Positions 23,801-37,099 of a DNA stretch of 64,000 nt are shown here, in pieces. The stretch covers positions 5,580,001 through 5,644,000 of the forward strand of contig CM041465.1 of the NCBI GenBank assembly GCA_023213395.1, in the 5' to 3' direction. The number at the start of each line of letters is the position of its first letter. The first letter of the stretch is position 1. Both the position numbers and the translations under genes were made by a program. The notes beneath the pieces are model-generated. The model saw nothing but the letters and a program-made list of their open reading frames with translations. It was not told the DNA's origin and searched no databases. Source of the stretch: Cycas panzhihuaensis (lineage: Eukaryota; Cycadophyta).

Positions 23801-26116
23801 TAAAGGCCTACTTCCCTACACTTGTGGGCCTTTGATATAGGAACCCTTACTGATGATCATTTTATTAGTGATCATTCTACTAGTCATTTTATTGATCATT
23901 TTGTTGATTATCTCATATGGCCATTTACCCAAAACCTTAGGGGCCTATAATGATCTAATTACCTTAGGCCACTAGACCACGTTGATTCTCTTCTAAAACT
24001 AGTTGTTCTTTTAGCTACAAATTTTAATTCCACTACCTTAGCTACATTAATAACATTCCTAAGATTGGGAGGGGAGATCATCTTTAGCCTCATTTATATC
24101 ATATATTTCAATCTAGCTATATAAGTTTCAATAAGTGTCTTCTTATAAAGAAATTGGGTGACTTAATTATCAATGGATTGAAATTCATCAATGTATGATT
24201 TGACAAGGAAGACTATCTTAACTGGGTTAGCTAAATGAAAAATGATTGATTCTAAGCTTCCTCATACTTCTCAAAGAAATATTTATAGAAAATGTCCCAT
24301 GTTTGATTCACATGATATTCCCTAGTCCACAATTTATACTAGTGGTATGCTTTTCCTTCTAAGTGAATGGAAGTAAATATCAACTAATCTACTTAGGACA
24401 TTTGGTTAAGTGTGAAGTATGAGTTTAACTTACTAATCCAAGTATGAGTTACATCTTTATTGGGACCTTATTCAAAGAATGGAATATTGATTTTATGTTT
24501 GAAATTTTGTTGATGAGGAAACTGAAAGGGTGGGCTTCCAACCTGAGAAATTCCACCTTAGGAGGTGTTGGAAGTAGATATTAATGAGCAATTGAGAATT
24601 TATGTATTGAGGGCTTAAAATTATTGTGCCATATTGGCAATTTACCCTTTTGCATCTGTAAAGTTTGTACTCATATCTGCTTTCATATATGCAACATCAA
24701 ATTTTAAAGAAGAAATATACTTGCCTTGGTTGGGTGGTTCCATCATGTAAGTCAATGAGAAGGGATCTTTAATGAAGTGAGAAATAGAAAGAAGAAAAGG
24801 ATATTAGAATTTAGAGAAGTTAGATAAAATAAGTTTTTTAAAGAAGTAGGGATATATATGAAAAGGGACAAGAGAGGGGAGAAACAAGGAATTGGGATGT
24901 CAATATACTATTAACCCTAAATTTTAAGTAATAGAATCACCTAATACACTAGGATGAGTGCAAAAAATACATCAAAATGAGATAGGTGTATAGTAAGTAG
25001 AAATATAAGTTGGTGGGGCCTATGGGGTGCCTATATATTATTTTTCCTAAAATTTAATAGTTAAAAATGACTTAATGAATATTTATCAACTTGATGTACT
25101 AATCAAAATGAGATAGGTGAAATTTAATATCACTTTTAAAGCTGTGTTTTTTTCTTTTTTCTTTTTTTGTAGTAACTAATACTACTCAAAGATTTTTTTA
25201 TTCTAGAAAGTATATAGAAAGATGTGGCCTTTTCTTTTTTCTTTTTTTTTTTGAGAGAGAGAAAGAGATGGACTAAGAAACATTGGTTGTAAGACTCAAG
25301 TGCTAACAAACTAAACTTGAACTAGGCAAGATATGGACTTTGAAGTGAAAATGGGCTTCAAGAATGTTGAAGGTTTGGATAGGATACTAAACTCGAACAC
25401 TATTTATGACTAAATGAGATTATATGAACCTTAACTTTGATTATCTTTAGGGTGCATCAACTATTTAGGATGATAGATCTTAGCTACATTTTATAAGATA
25501 AGACTCTTAGGATTTGTTTTAATATGGTAAATAAACTCCTTAGGGATTTTTTAATAACAAACTTCCTAATGATCTAATTATTAATTTTAAGAACTTGTAT
25601 TTACTTTCTAATGCTAGATTGTTCAATAGTTTAGGGCTTTTTTAGAGAGAAAAAAGTATTCAATAAGAGAGTTTACCAATTCTAATAATGGGAGTACTTG
25701 ATCTCACATGCCTATTGATAAATCCTTTTGTAGGGGTTCATGATAGGTAACTTCATGGTGCTAACTACTAACCACTTCATTACAAGATTTTAGCAGCCAA
25801 TAGGTTTCCTAATCTAGGTAACGAAGGGAAATCCTAGAAGGTATCATTTGATATATTTGAAGGTATATGGAGGCTCAATTTCATATATGAGTTCTATCTA
25901 AGGCTTGATTCATTGGAGTTAATCAAAGTCCTTCAAGCAAGAGTGCAAAATCCATAGTTCACTTCGTATAGAATAGATCCTTCATGATATTTAAAGACCC
26001 CCTAAGATAAGGTCTCTACGTATAGTAGGTAGCTACCACGTAGAGTCACTAAGGGAAAGGAAAAAAGAAAAAAAATCCATTTTTTAGCTTCTAAATGCTC
26101 TGCAAGGTTATCGAGC
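23801..26116 (-). pseudogene. G2 gag and 5' leader, heavily decayed
   Basis: Assigned by position between protease and primer site. Reverse-strand gag-like text occurs around 24050-24600, but stops are too dense to give firm domain limits. T-rich tracts (25140-25250) look like later expansion. Nothing else is recognised. Confidence 0.55.
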
Positions 26117-26131
26117 CTTGCTTTGATACCA
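26117..26131 (-). other. G2 primer-binding site
   Basis: Reverse complement TGGTATCAAAGCAAG matches the initiator-Met-tRNA primer site TGGTATCAGAGC with one change (G to A). It is separated by 2 bases from the 5' LTR, whose end reads TTGCA. Confidence 0.85.
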
Positions 26132-26133
26132 CT

Positions 26134-26545
26134 TGCAATAATTTAATCTACAAGTTGCATACAAAGAATAAATTTTAAAGAAAACTAAGAGTTCAAAGAT
26201 CTTTATTAAGGACTCAATAGCTTAATTACATCAAAGGAGTGCAAGAAAGCTTAACAATCACCAAAAGATAAGATGTACTCTCATATATGATCTCAAATGA
26301 TAATAAGATGAAATAAGAGTAACTTTTATAAATGCTTGGCCTTATATAAGCAAAAATGGTTGCTAACACTAATGTCCCAGTGGCAGACCATGGGCCCTTT
26401 AATCTTATTAATAGAGATATAAGGCTTGTGCATATGAATTATTAAATATCCTTCACCTTCACTTCCTTAATTATATAGTTGTGACTTTAGCATTAACCTT
26501 CTTTATACGATTAGATGCTCTTATAATATTAACCTTAGAAAGCTC
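26134..26545 (-). repeat. G2 5' LTR
   Basis: Pairs with 16843-17264. The inner end is fixed by the primer site; the outer end is approximate because the terminal bases have drifted. Confidence 0.8.
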
Positions 26546-29452
26546 TTTAATAGGATTTATTAGTCTCACAGTGTCAATCATTAAATCATAGATCTATTCA
26601 ATCATATATATACAATCTTAACCCATGAATTTAGTGGTGGCTAGTTTATACTAGCTTAATGTTATCATTCATTCAACCATAAGCTTGATTGATGTATAAA
26701 ATAGATGTTATAACTACATGAAATAAGATGTTGAAATTGTTGTTATTTAATATCATGCTTTAGGTTGATTTTTATGAGGACATAAGGACCTCATTTTATT
26801 ATTTTATTTTTCTTATTAATTAATTCCCATATATTTTTACAACTATCATATTATATCTTTAGATTATAAGTCTATTTATATGGCACTTTATATTTATATA
26901 AATAAGATAAATCATGAAAACTCTAGTCCTTTCATTGATGTATGGATTATTTAGGATCACATTGGTGAGATTATATTTAGTACTAGATTATTCCTTCAAT
27001 CTACCATAAATAATAGTATCAAGTATATTACTATTATTAAAGCTCCTATTAATACTTTATATATTCATATAGACTTAGTTATGATATTAACTAATTTACT
27101 TCTTGTCACTCATCAATTAAACTAGATTTACCAAGTGTTAAATCCCATACTCCATGATATCATATGTGTAGTTAGTTCATTGTTTACTCAATTTTCTAAT
27201 GATTCTATTATTCATATACATTGAGAATAAAATATTAAAGCTAATATATTAGTTAATTTAATACTTACATAAAATCTTTAGGTTATCACATATAAATACT
27301 TGGTATTAGGATAGATGTTAGACATATTATATGTATTTACATAAGATATAATATTAGCAATATTCTCCCTTAATTCCATTGAGGTCCATTACCAAAGGGA
27401 CAAATGAATTCCCAAATTTTGGCCCCCTACCCTCAGTCTAGGTAGACCATATTTGATTTTAGACTTAATAGTTAGACATGCATTAGATTATATATTTGTT
27501 GTTTCCATTTTTCTAACACTATATTTTATTACTTATATTTACTTATTATTTTATTTAATATTACATGTGATTGAGTGTTTATCTAGTTTATGACCTATGC
27601 ATATTACACTCCTTATTAATAATGATATGAGATCAATTCTCTATAACACCCATTTAGTTATGGAGATAAAATATTATATGTCATCCTATATAATATATAT
27701 TTTTATAAAAATTATGAGAAAATAAAATGATCTTACTTTTTATTTTTTATTATTACATCTATTTATTTACCATTGTTTTATATATGTGATAATTTGTCAT
27801 TATTTCACTTACTTCTTAGCTCATTTGAATATCCATTTTATATTGGTATGAGCCTATACTCCTATGAATTGGATTATATGGGCTAAACATAGGTTAAGTT
27901 CTCCTTTGAATTAGTTATCTAGTAAATTAAACAATAGTCTATGCCCTTTTAAGCTATTCAATTTAGTCAACATGATTTTTTTCTATATTTTTATCTTAAT
28001 TTTTTTTTCTTTTTACTTTAATATTGAATGAAATTATTGCTCTTGTCTATACCATTGTGTATTTCTCTTTGACTAGAAGTGAATTGAGTACTTATAGATT
28101 AGAAATAGATACTGCATGAAAGAGTTATATATTTCTTATGATTCTTCTATCTCTCATAGTCTTGTTTTTCATTTCTTGAGGTTGACTTTACGCTTGTTCC
28201 TAAAAAATAGATTCTTTCTCTAAAAAACTAACTTCATAATATCATTTATCTTTTTTCTTAATTTATTAACTATAAATACTTATTTTAATTTTAAAAACCT
28301 TAATGAAATATGTTGTTTCTCTAAGATGTAAAGTCACCATACTTATTTTCTAATGCTCAAATAAGTCTTTCTAATTTAATTTACAATCTAAACTAAAAAT
28401 TTCTACTACATGGATTTGTCACTTTAGCTATAAGAGAATTTGTTAGTTTCACTCTATAGTTTTTGCTTTATATTTTCTATGTTGCTTGTTATTAATTTTG
28501 TATTATAAGAGTTCACTTTCCATCTACATTAATATTGCATACCATCAACATATTTTAGTGATACTGCATTTATGATATTGCAACTTTCTTCATAAATTCT
28601 ATAGTATACCTTGGATATTTTTATTTATTCAGTAGTAGCACATCATTTATACTACATATTTTCTATTATCTTTTTCAATGCTATCCTTTCTACCAAGTCA
28701 TAAGTTTATTATTATTTTTAGTGGTATGATTCTCTTACTTTTATTTTTATCTTAGTTTCATTTTAAAAAAATTTAGAATTACTTAATTCATTTGTTGTTT
28801 ACTTTTTATTATCTAAATTTTATTGTTTTTACTCAAATTCTCTCATTGGGTTGTTAGTGTTCTTTTCATTTTATTTCCTTGTTTCTCTTTCACCATAGGA
28901 TTAAGTGAATGTTAATAAAAAAAAGAACAAACTAAAGAAAACCTTATCCCTTATATTGAGTTACTCCTACTTGCTCTTCATATAGGTTTATATTAGTTAT
29001 CTCTAACATTCAATAGTTGTTTGGTAGTCTCTATGTGATAGTACTCTATAAGAAAAGAGAAAAAATGAAGTAATTTACTAAGGAGGGAAACACTCAACAT
29101 ATAAGTATTTATCAAATATTTAAATCAAGTTAGGTTTATTGTAAGTTTATATTTCATTTATGGTTTATTTATTTATATAAAATATAAATAATAAGATAGT
29201 CGTCAATTAATTTATTTAAGGTGAATATATAAAATAAAATTAATACATGTAAAAGCTTTTTTAAAAAAAATTAAAAGTCACATAATAAATTTCACATAAA
29301 TTATTATATCTTAAATATAATTAACAACCATACTCTCTCATAAATTTTCATTGGCTATAGTAGCCTATTATTTATATGGTAATTTTTCCTTTTTTATTCT
29401 TAGGTATTTCTTTAAGTATTTCCATAGAGTTAAGTGTAAATGATTCCATAAT
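26546..29452. other. Unassigned T-rich sequence
   Basis: Nearly 3 kb with very low G+C, long T-rich and TTAT-rich runs and no protein motif, LTR pair or RNA gene that I can support. Position suggests it could contain the missing left half of copia C3, but I found no copia gag or protease text. Confidence 0.45.
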
Positions 29453-29457
29453 AAATA

Positions 29458-29763
29458 TGAAAGGAGGATCTAGCATGTAATTCTACTAGTAAACATAAAT
29501 GCAAACAAGAGGAACGAGAGAAAGATGGCGAATAAGAAGAGCTCTCACAATGGGGAGGTAAGAATTATTTTCCTCCATTGAGATCTCACTTTATATATTG
29601 ATGAGTGAGATCCATTATGATTAAGGTTTTCCCTAATGAGATGAAATTATATATAATGTACATGAAAGTGTATTTCACTTAAGTGATCTAATTTAATGTT
29701 CACCTAAGACCCTTTTAGGAATAATAAACTAATACTATGACCTTATGCCATTAACTTGCTTCA
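29458..29763 (-). repeat. C2 3' LTR
   Basis: On the plus strand begins TGAAAGGAGGATC and ends GCTTCA. Shares with the C1 LTRs the core GGGGAGGTAAGAAT, CATGAAAGTG-ATTTCACTTA and AGTGATCTAATTTAA. About 35 bp longer than its partner because of a segment near 29480-29520. A C-rich tract follows at 29768-29780 where the purine tract should be. Confidence 0.92.
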
Positions 29764-29779
29764 ATAACCCCCCACCCCA

Positions 29780-31300
29780 CTAATGGTAGAAGGTCATTCT
29801 AATCTATGAGGTCTTCATTTGAGCCTCTTATAAAGAAAACTATTTTGATACTTTTATGGAAAACCCTCATGGGGAAGAAAACCTGTGAGCTTTTTAAGTG
29901 AATGACTTAGCTCAACTGGATCTTAAATAAAGTTGGATAACCAATCAGTCCAAATAAATATATAGTTGAAATTTATTAAATCTCTAGATACTGTTTGGTC
30001 ATTCTCTATGCCCTTTTGGATTTTCATAGGTTTTAATTTTCTAAAATTGATGTGACCCTTATCCTTTCATGTGCATAAGGGATTTTCATGAATGGGACAT
30101 AGTAGAGACTTGCCAATATTTTATATCAATATATTATACTTGTACCATCTCTTGAAGTTAAGTTGAGATGGAGGATCTCAAGCCTAATTATTGCCTAAAG
30201 AGTTCAAACTTCACCCTTTGTAGTGGTTTGGTGAAGATATTGATAATATAATCTATTATGGGACAATGCTCCGATTAAATTATACCATTATAAACAAGTT
30301 CTCTAATCTTGTGGATATTTGTACTAATATACTTAGTATGATCATGAAAAATATGATTATTTTCCATGCAGATTATAGATTGATTATCCACATACAAATT
30401 GGTATGACTCATCTAGGTGATATCTAAAATATATAACAATTTTCTATTCCATATCATCTCTTTGCTAGTCCTAGGTGTAACAATGTATTTAGCTTCTATA
30501 GTTGAGTTTACTATAATCTTTTACCATTTTGATTTCTAAGAAATTGGTGTTATACTAAGAAACATCATGTACCTAGACCTAGATCTACTAGTGTCTTTAT
30601 CTCAAGTAAAATTTGAGTCTGAATATGTAATAAGCTTAAAATCTTCATTATATCCATACATCATACCATATTTATTGGTTACCTTTAGGTACTTTAACAC
30701 TCATATTACTGCCTATTAGTGACTTTCTTTAGGATAGATCATGAATCTAGCTAAAATTCCATATGAATGGGTAATATCATGCCTTATGTTAGTAGCATGG
30801 ATATGGCTAACAGCTAGTTATTTATAGAGTGTTGTATCTACACCTCTTAGGTGTCATCCTCTATTATAAGTTTTATATTTAGTTCCATTGGCATAGACAT
30901 GATCCATGCATCTTCTAACTAAAACTTTGTTAGAAGATCGTTGATGTGATTTTCTTAGGTGAGAAAGATTTTTCCATTCTATTGAGTCGTTTTAATTCCT
31001 AAGTAATATCTCATTAATCTGAGGTTAAATATTTCAAATGTCTTTGTAAGTTCCTTTTCTAATGTTTAGATTTCCTTCTCACTATTACCTACTATGGGTA
31101 TGCCATCCATAAAGACTATGAGGTATGTGACTTTGTCTTTAGTCTATTTGATGAACAAAGTTACACCAATATATTAGTAGTCACATACTTCATATTCAAG
31201 CTATCTCATCCATTCTAATAGCTTGTTGAACTATGTGCAAGGGGCTTATTTCAATTCAAACAGAGATTTTCTGAGTCATTATGCCTTTTGTGCTTGTTAT
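29780..31300 (-). pseudogene. C2 RNase H and RT C-terminus pseudogene
   Basis: Aligns with C1 52260-53760. The RT catalytic loop on the reverse strand (near 31090-31140) reads VFMDGIPIVGN where C1 keeps VDDMLIIGNN, so the second catalytic Asp is Gly. RNase H blocks and the terminal IFTKPL region are readable only in pieces. No open frame over 70 codons remains. Confidence 0.8.
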
Positions 31301-33390
31301 ACAATCTCAAATCCTTCTAGTTGTGCTATGTATATCTATTCTGTAAGGTTCCCATTAAGAAAAGTAATCTTTATATTCAACTGATAGATTTTTTAACCTT
31401 ACTGAGTTGCCAAGGCCACTTGAGTTCTGATTATGGGCCACTTAGTTATGGGTGCAAACACTATAATGTAGTCAATGCAATTTTTCTATGTGAAGCATTT
31501 TGCTACTAGCCTTGCCTTGTGTTTATTTAGGGTACCATCTAATTTATACTTATTCTTGTACACCCATTTTGAACTACCTTTCTTCTAAGTGATAGATTGA
31601 TGAGCTCCCATGTATTGTTTCTTATTAGAGATTAATACTCTTTATTTATAACATTTCTCCAAACTATATATTTTATAATTTCTTGGTATATGAGGGTCTC
31701 TTCATTGAAAGTAAGGTATAATTCTTCTAGTTCAAGCTTTATAATATGTGATTCATGCACTCTAGTTCTAAGGGCACCTCTAGTGTTGGTTTTACCTACT
31801 TCATCTAGTCACATATCTTTCTCAAGCTAGCAAGCTTCATGAATACCATAATTTGGGAATGAGGTTTTTATTTACATAGCCTTGTGATCTTCATTTTCAT
31901 CCTAAAATGGATCATGAGGTATAGAGAGATTTGATGATGATGATTCTTCTATAATACCATTTTTCTTTGTTAACTTGACTATAATGTGAAGTAGATGGTA
32001 TTAATGATACATGCATCGACTAGTTATCATAGTTTTATTCCTTTGTATCTAGAGTTCTATTATCATATTCTAAGATTTTTAGTAATTAATGAGTGTCTTC
32101 CCCCCTTCCAAATGTTGGAATCTAGGCATTAAATTCTTTAGTATCATTAAATTAGTACGAAAGCATCTTCAAATCAAGTCTAAGCAACTAATTCTCAATC
32201 TCTGGAAACATAACATCTCAAGTGATAATGATCTTATGTTGTAAAGGTATAAAAACCTTATACCTCTTTTTATCCATAGGGTATCTAACAAAGATACCTT
32301 TTAGGGCTCTATTTTACAACTTGTTTCTATGCTCAGCCAAACTGTAAGCATAATAAGTAGAGTTAAAAATTTTGAAGTGAGAGACAATGGGGGCTTATCC
32401 ATACAACTGTTCATGTAGAGAGGGTTAAATTCAAGAGGGACTAATAGTGTTGGTATAATACATGGTAGTCCATATAGCCTCGACCCAATGATAGATAGGT
32501 ATATTCTTGCATACCAACATAGTATAATCCATGTTCATGATGGTTGTGTTCATGCACTTAGTAACTCTATTTTACTAGGGTATACTTACAATTATAGTTT
32601 GATGTTTAATCCCACGATGATGTAAGTACATATTAAAATCATTAGATGTGTACTCACCACCATTATCAATCCTAAATGTCTTAATTAGAAAACTTGATTC
32701 TTTCTCGATGTGGGTCTTAAAACCTTTAAACATATAAAAAGCTTCATCTTTCTAATTAAGGAATGCAACCCATATTTTCTTAGTAAAATCATTAATAAAA
32801 ATGATATAATACCAATTCCCTTTAAGAGAAGGGATGGGCATAAGACTGCATATGTTTGAATATATAAGTTGTAAAGGTTGGCTAGATTTTTGCTAACTTT
32901 GGGGAAAGGGATATCTTTGAGATTTGTTGATGATACATGATTCACATTTGAAGGGCTTAAAAGAGAACTTAGGCATAATTAGAATGGTGACATGTAGTTA
33001 TTTCAAGTAGTCAATTTTGACATGGCCCATATAAGCATGCCATAAGGCTTCTTGGGATAGCTTTTAAGGAGTCAAGGTTGTATTAAAAGCAAAGTTGTTA
33101 TCAATATAGTTGGCTTTAGAAGATAGTAAACTAGTAAGGTAAAAAAGTTTACCATCAAGAATTTTGATCATGACCACAACATTTGAAGGAGGGTGAACAA
33201 CATAGAGAGTTTGATTATTGGAAGTTACATTTAGATCAAATCTATAGGAGATAAGGGTAGATAAGGAGAGTAGTTTTTGCTTTAGGGCAAGAATATATAA
33301 AGCATCTTAAAGAGTAAAATCTAGAAGGCTAGGAGTTTCAGTGAATGGATCTAAGTCCTTTGCTAGGTTGAGAAGACTTGTCATCCATAT
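31301..33390 (-). pseudogene. C2 RT N-terminus and integrase pseudogene
   Basis: Parallels C1 53760-55990. RT phrases near 31280-31650 and the integrase D-D-E region near 32500-32950 can be followed by comparison with C1, but frames break every 50-80 codons. A C-rich run at about 32100-32107 (purine tract on the coding strand) sits at the same integrase/RT junction as in C1. Confidence 0.8.
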
Positions 33391-33730
33391 AAATAATACC
33401 ATTGAAGGTTTGAATCAAGGAGACAAAGTAGAGTAGTACATCAAGTAATCAATCCATTATATCATAAATATAATAATCTTTGTATTCAATCCATCTTTGA
33501 GCGAGTATTACAAAATGTTCAATAAGGAGGTGGTGTTGATGAACACCAAGGTTTACAACCCCATAATATAAATATTTAGGAGGAGGGAGGGAGCCCTCCT
33601 TAACCTTAAATTCAAATTATATTAAAATAATACAAAGTATAAAATAAACAAACTTGACTTACTATTAACTTACCCTTAAGTTGTGTGCACCTAAGGTGGG
33701 AATTAGGTGATGAGCATTAATCCCAATAAC
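33391..33730. other. Extra segment in C2 absent from C1
   Basis: About 340 bp with no counterpart in C1 between the gag-pre-integrase region and the protease region. Contains GGAGGAGGGAGGGAG (about 33571-33585). No termini recognised. Could be a small insertion or a part deleted from C1. Confidence 0.5.
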
Positions 33731-33977
33731 TATAAACTTTTGAAGTGAAGTCTTGAAAGAAGTGGTAGTGGTAAGTCATGTGTTGAGTAGCTCAATATCT
33801 ATAATCAATGAAGAATTACTTTAGACAATGCTATATGCAACTCTAATGGGATGAGGTGATTCAAGATCGCAAGTAGCATATTAATAATGAGCCTCAATGA
33901 ATGTAGTGGATTGGTTAACATCTTAAAAAGAAGAGGTCCTAGTACAAAGGATGCGTGCATGAGAAAATTAAGTTCCA

Positions 33978-34189
33978 AAATTATTAGAATATTAATGTAC
34001 ATTTGATTTATCCCACATGCAAGTGGGTCCTACACTTCCATCATGACTTATATTATAAATACACAATTTTCTGTATGATATTGTAATGATGTTTTATTAA
34101 TACAATGGAGGTACCTTAAGGGTACTATTTGATCCTGTGGAGGTGCTTTGTTCTATTTGTGAATATCTTATTATATGTCTATTTTCCAA
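33978..34189 (+). repeat. LTR of the truncated element
   Basis: Shares CATGCAAGTGGGTCC-type, TTAATACAATGGAGGTACC and ACCTTAAGGGTA phrases with the reverse complement of 18345-18556. Ends in CCAAC just before the primer site. Confidence 0.75.
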
Positions 34190-34191
34190 CT

Positions 34192-34203
34192 TGGTATCAG
34201 AGC
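34192..34203 (+). other. Primer-binding site, intact
   Basis: TGGTATCAGAGC, the standard initiator-Met-tRNA primer match. Confidence 0.9.
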
Positions 34204-34566
34204 GCGCAGGTTGAGAGAGGTGTTTTTGTTCAATATTAGAGCAGTGATTTGGGAGGTGCCATAATGTTAAAATTTCTGAAAAGTAATAGCGAAATTGAGA
34301 CGAAATAGCTCGTTCTGTAAAATTTGAGTGGTCGCGCTACAGATTTTGGGGTGAAAGTGCAAAAATTACAGTAAAATTAATTTTGCCCTATGTTTTTTCT
34401 GTCGCCATATTTTTGGAACAGATTTGCAACCTCAACTTCAGAGAGCCATAACTTTAGCTACAAGTATCCAAATGACCTCAAATTTTTTCTGATTATATGC
34501 GTTTTTGAATTCTCTTTCTAATGGAAGTGGTTTGAGGTTAATCATACTTTAGAATAAAAAGTTATT

Positions 34567-35570
34567 ATTAAGACAATCATCATCAATATTATGGGCCCTA
34601 TAGTATTGGTAGTTCTTGATCTTATGAGTAGGAACTCAACAAGTTGTAATGTGGTGTCCTCATTTATGACACCTTTAGCACATAATTGTTGGGCTACCTA
34701 TCTTATACTAAGTAATAAGCTAGTTATTTTACCTCTTATTATTGTTTTGGCCTTGGCCTTGAGGCTATCTTTACTAATATTGGGGTTCTTTTTGACCTTA
34801 AGGACATTATCCTTGTTGTTTGCCTCCTCCTTGTTTAAGGAAATTACCATCTCCATGGGAGGGTGGACATTAATTTTTTCTATAGAAAAGAGCTTCTTCC
34901 ACATCAAAAGTGGCATCAAGAGGATCTGATGCAATGGAAAATTTTGTATCAAAGTTCTCATCAAATTTAATAAACATGTTGGTGAGGGCCTCAAAACACA
35001 AAGTCTTTAAAGTTCCACTTGATTGAAGACTTCTAAGTAGATTTTTATAATTTGGGATATGGAGACATGATTGAATCAAAAAAGCCCATGTACTACACTC
35101 AATCTTAAAATCTTTATTAATGGGTTACTTGATATATGAAAGGCGATTGATCATCTCACTAGAATATCCCTTCTACATCTTATTTTATTCATCTTCAACA
35201 CTAGGTGAACAAATTCTAAGTCCAATTTGGTATTAAAATTCTTCTTAAGAACTTCAAGGACTTTCCATGCAATATCATGTGTAGCTTCATTAATGAGGTT
35301 GTATAAGGAATAGTTAGTAATAAGAAGTATTCTTGCATAAATTTTATCATCATCAATTTCTCATTAGCATTTGCTTGTAGCATCAGCAAGAGGAGTAGAA
35401 GCGGTTCCTCTAGTAGCAAGTGTAGTAGCAGTAGCAATAACAACTAGTATATGCTATAAGCAATCTCTTTAAAGACCTTTATACTTGGCAACATTCTTGA
35501 TATGGGTGAACTATATGTCCTAATTCTCTTTTCCTTTTAGAATACAATTCACATTCTATTTGAATTATAA
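34567..35570 (-). pseudogene. C2 gag pseudogene
   Basis: Collinear with C1 gag (56220-57170). Reverse-strand fragments include SLQSSGTLKTLCFEALTNMF, then FIKFDENFDTKFS and DATFDVEEALFYRKN. At the position of the first gag stop in C1 this copy still has Gln, showing that the C1 stop arose by CAA to TAA. The zinc-knuckle region near 34650-34700 is broken. Confidence 0.82.
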
Positions 35571-36642
35571 AGACATGATATCTATAAGAAGGGTACAATC
35601 AAGAAGGGAACTATATAAAAGTAAGAGGTAATGGCTAGCCAATCATGAAATAAATGGGAGATGAGAAAGAATGAGATGAAGTAGAATATATAATAGAAAA
35701 TGAAAGAAATATAGAGTAGTTAGAAGGTTACTTGATTATGGGCCCCTAATATAGCAGGATAAGAATAGTAACTCTAAGTATATTATCCTAGTATAATAGG
35801 ATATAAAGTGAGGTGAAGATGTATAAGAAGTCACCAACACTTATGATAATATATTCTTGAAGTTGTAGGAATGTGAAGAAATACTATGAGGTATGAAGCA
35901 CTATGATGACCAAAGACATAAGAATGATCAAGACATATAAGATAAGGAGGCCAAGAACTTACATCACTAGGATATACAACTAAAGTCCATAAGTGGGATG
36001 TGTAAACATATAGTAACCTCAACTTGAGTTCAAAGTAGATAAGGTATCGAAAAAGATGCAAGGCTCTATAGATGTATGAATTAAGGCCTTCACCTATAAT
36101 ACCCATAATAACACTTGATGATAAAATCCAAGTTATAGTAGAGCCCAAGTACTCCCACTACTCATCCCATTCACCAATAAGTAGTAATATACCTCCTCTA
36201 AAGAGTCAAATAGTATGCAAATACCCACAACTATGACATATATTAGACTAGGTAGATTAATTAACTTGTATTTAAGGTTTTCAATTTTCCTAGGTGGTTA
36301 TTAGGATTATCCCTGGATAAAGTTCATTAGTATAACTAGCCTTAACTTCACTACTATTCCTGTTATGTCCAACTAACAACTATAGCCTACACCTCCTTTA
36401 TAACACAGATTCTACCAACCAAGGTATCTTAACCAAGGCGAGTATGTGACCAAGTATAGTTAGTGCAAAAAAGAATGTATATATGAGGTTACTTTTAGGG
36501 AAGTAAAAATGTGAATCAATCAATCCTTAAAGTATAATAAAATAAAAAAATTAAATATAGTATATGTAGTGCTTTGCAAGTACTAAAATGTTGAGTAAGG
36601 GCATCAGATATTACTCTGATCGAAGTGTTTTTTATTAAAACA
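35571..36642 (-). other. C2 5' leader, inner part
   Basis: Untranslated region between gag and primer site, matching C1 57180-58260. Continues at 40259-41230 beyond the C4 insertion. Together about 2 kb, as in C1. Confidence 0.8.
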
Positions 36643-37015
36643 TGTAACAATACCTTCTATACAACTATATTTTATATGTACTTTATACTTAATGTAATGT
36701 TAAGGGTACCCATTTGTAAATTAAGTTGTAATTGATAAACTGGTCAGGTCCACCCACTTTGTTAATACATCGACTAATGATTTCATTATATTTTTAGGGT
36801 GGTTTGCTTATAGATTAAGCCCACACCCTATGCTTTATACATTGATTATTTACCCATGTGAAATCTTTGTTGAAATGAAGAATGATAACTCAATAAATTT
36901 GATGACTGCATTATTCTGCAACTAGTTTGCATTAATATTGTAAGTTCTATCTCAAATTTTCATTGTTTTATTAATGAATACACCTAGTTTATGATCCTAC
37001 CTAATAGATTTAGCA
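36643..37015 (+). repeat. C4 5' LTR
   Basis: Pairs with 39881-40258 over the whole length (TTTATACTTAAT, AAGGGTACCCATTT and TGACTGCATTATTCTGCAACT shared). Ends in AGCA directly before the primer site. The AAGGGTACCC phrase includes the palindrome GGGTACCC. Confidence 0.92.
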
Positions 37016-37027
37016 TGGTATTAGAGT
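37016..37027 (+). other. C4 primer-binding site
   Basis: TGGTATTAGAGT: two differences from TGGTATCAGAGC, both C-to-T. No spacer between LTR and site. Confidence 0.85.
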
Positions 37028-37099
37028 GGGGTTGAATCTCAATCACTATGGTAAGGTGAAAATCCTATCATCTAAAATCTTAAGCCTGCTGATCGACTA

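Larger units (their letters stand above)
16843..26545 (-). mobile_element. Gypsy element G2 (chromodomain-bearing Ty3-gypsy), decayed and interrupted
   Basis: Minus-strand order: 5' LTR (about 26134-26545), primer site 26117-26131, gag (about 24-25.9 kb), protease (about 23.5 kb), RT/RNase H (about 21.8-23.0 kb), integrase and chromodomain (17.3-18.34 kb), polypurine tract (complement of TCCTCCTCCCT at 17265-17275), 3' LTR (about 16843-17264). A gag-only copia derivative and unassigned sequence (18.34 to about 21.79 kb) split the integrase. Coding blocks align with G1, so the two are related lineages, but the LTRs differ. Stops are frequent throughout. Confidence 0.88.
33978..34566 (+). mobile_element. 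Truncated LTR element: LTR, primer site and start of leader only
   Basis: Inserted in the C2 gag/protease region, where C1 is continuous (around 56220). LTR about 33978-34189, primer site 34192-34203 (TGGTATCAGAGC, exact), then about 360 bp of leader ending near 34566. No gag, pol or second LTR. The leader keeps many CG pairs (AGCGCGCAGG, GAGACGAAATAGCTCG, GGTCGCGCTAC), unlike the surrounding C2 DNA, which fits a much later arrival. Same LTR family as 18345-18556. Confidence 0.75.

Noticed and set aside
34591-34929. 112-codon plus-strand ORF, hydrophobic
   Set aside because: Antisense to decayed C2 gag (collinear with C1 56300-56590), where the same antisense frame is also open.
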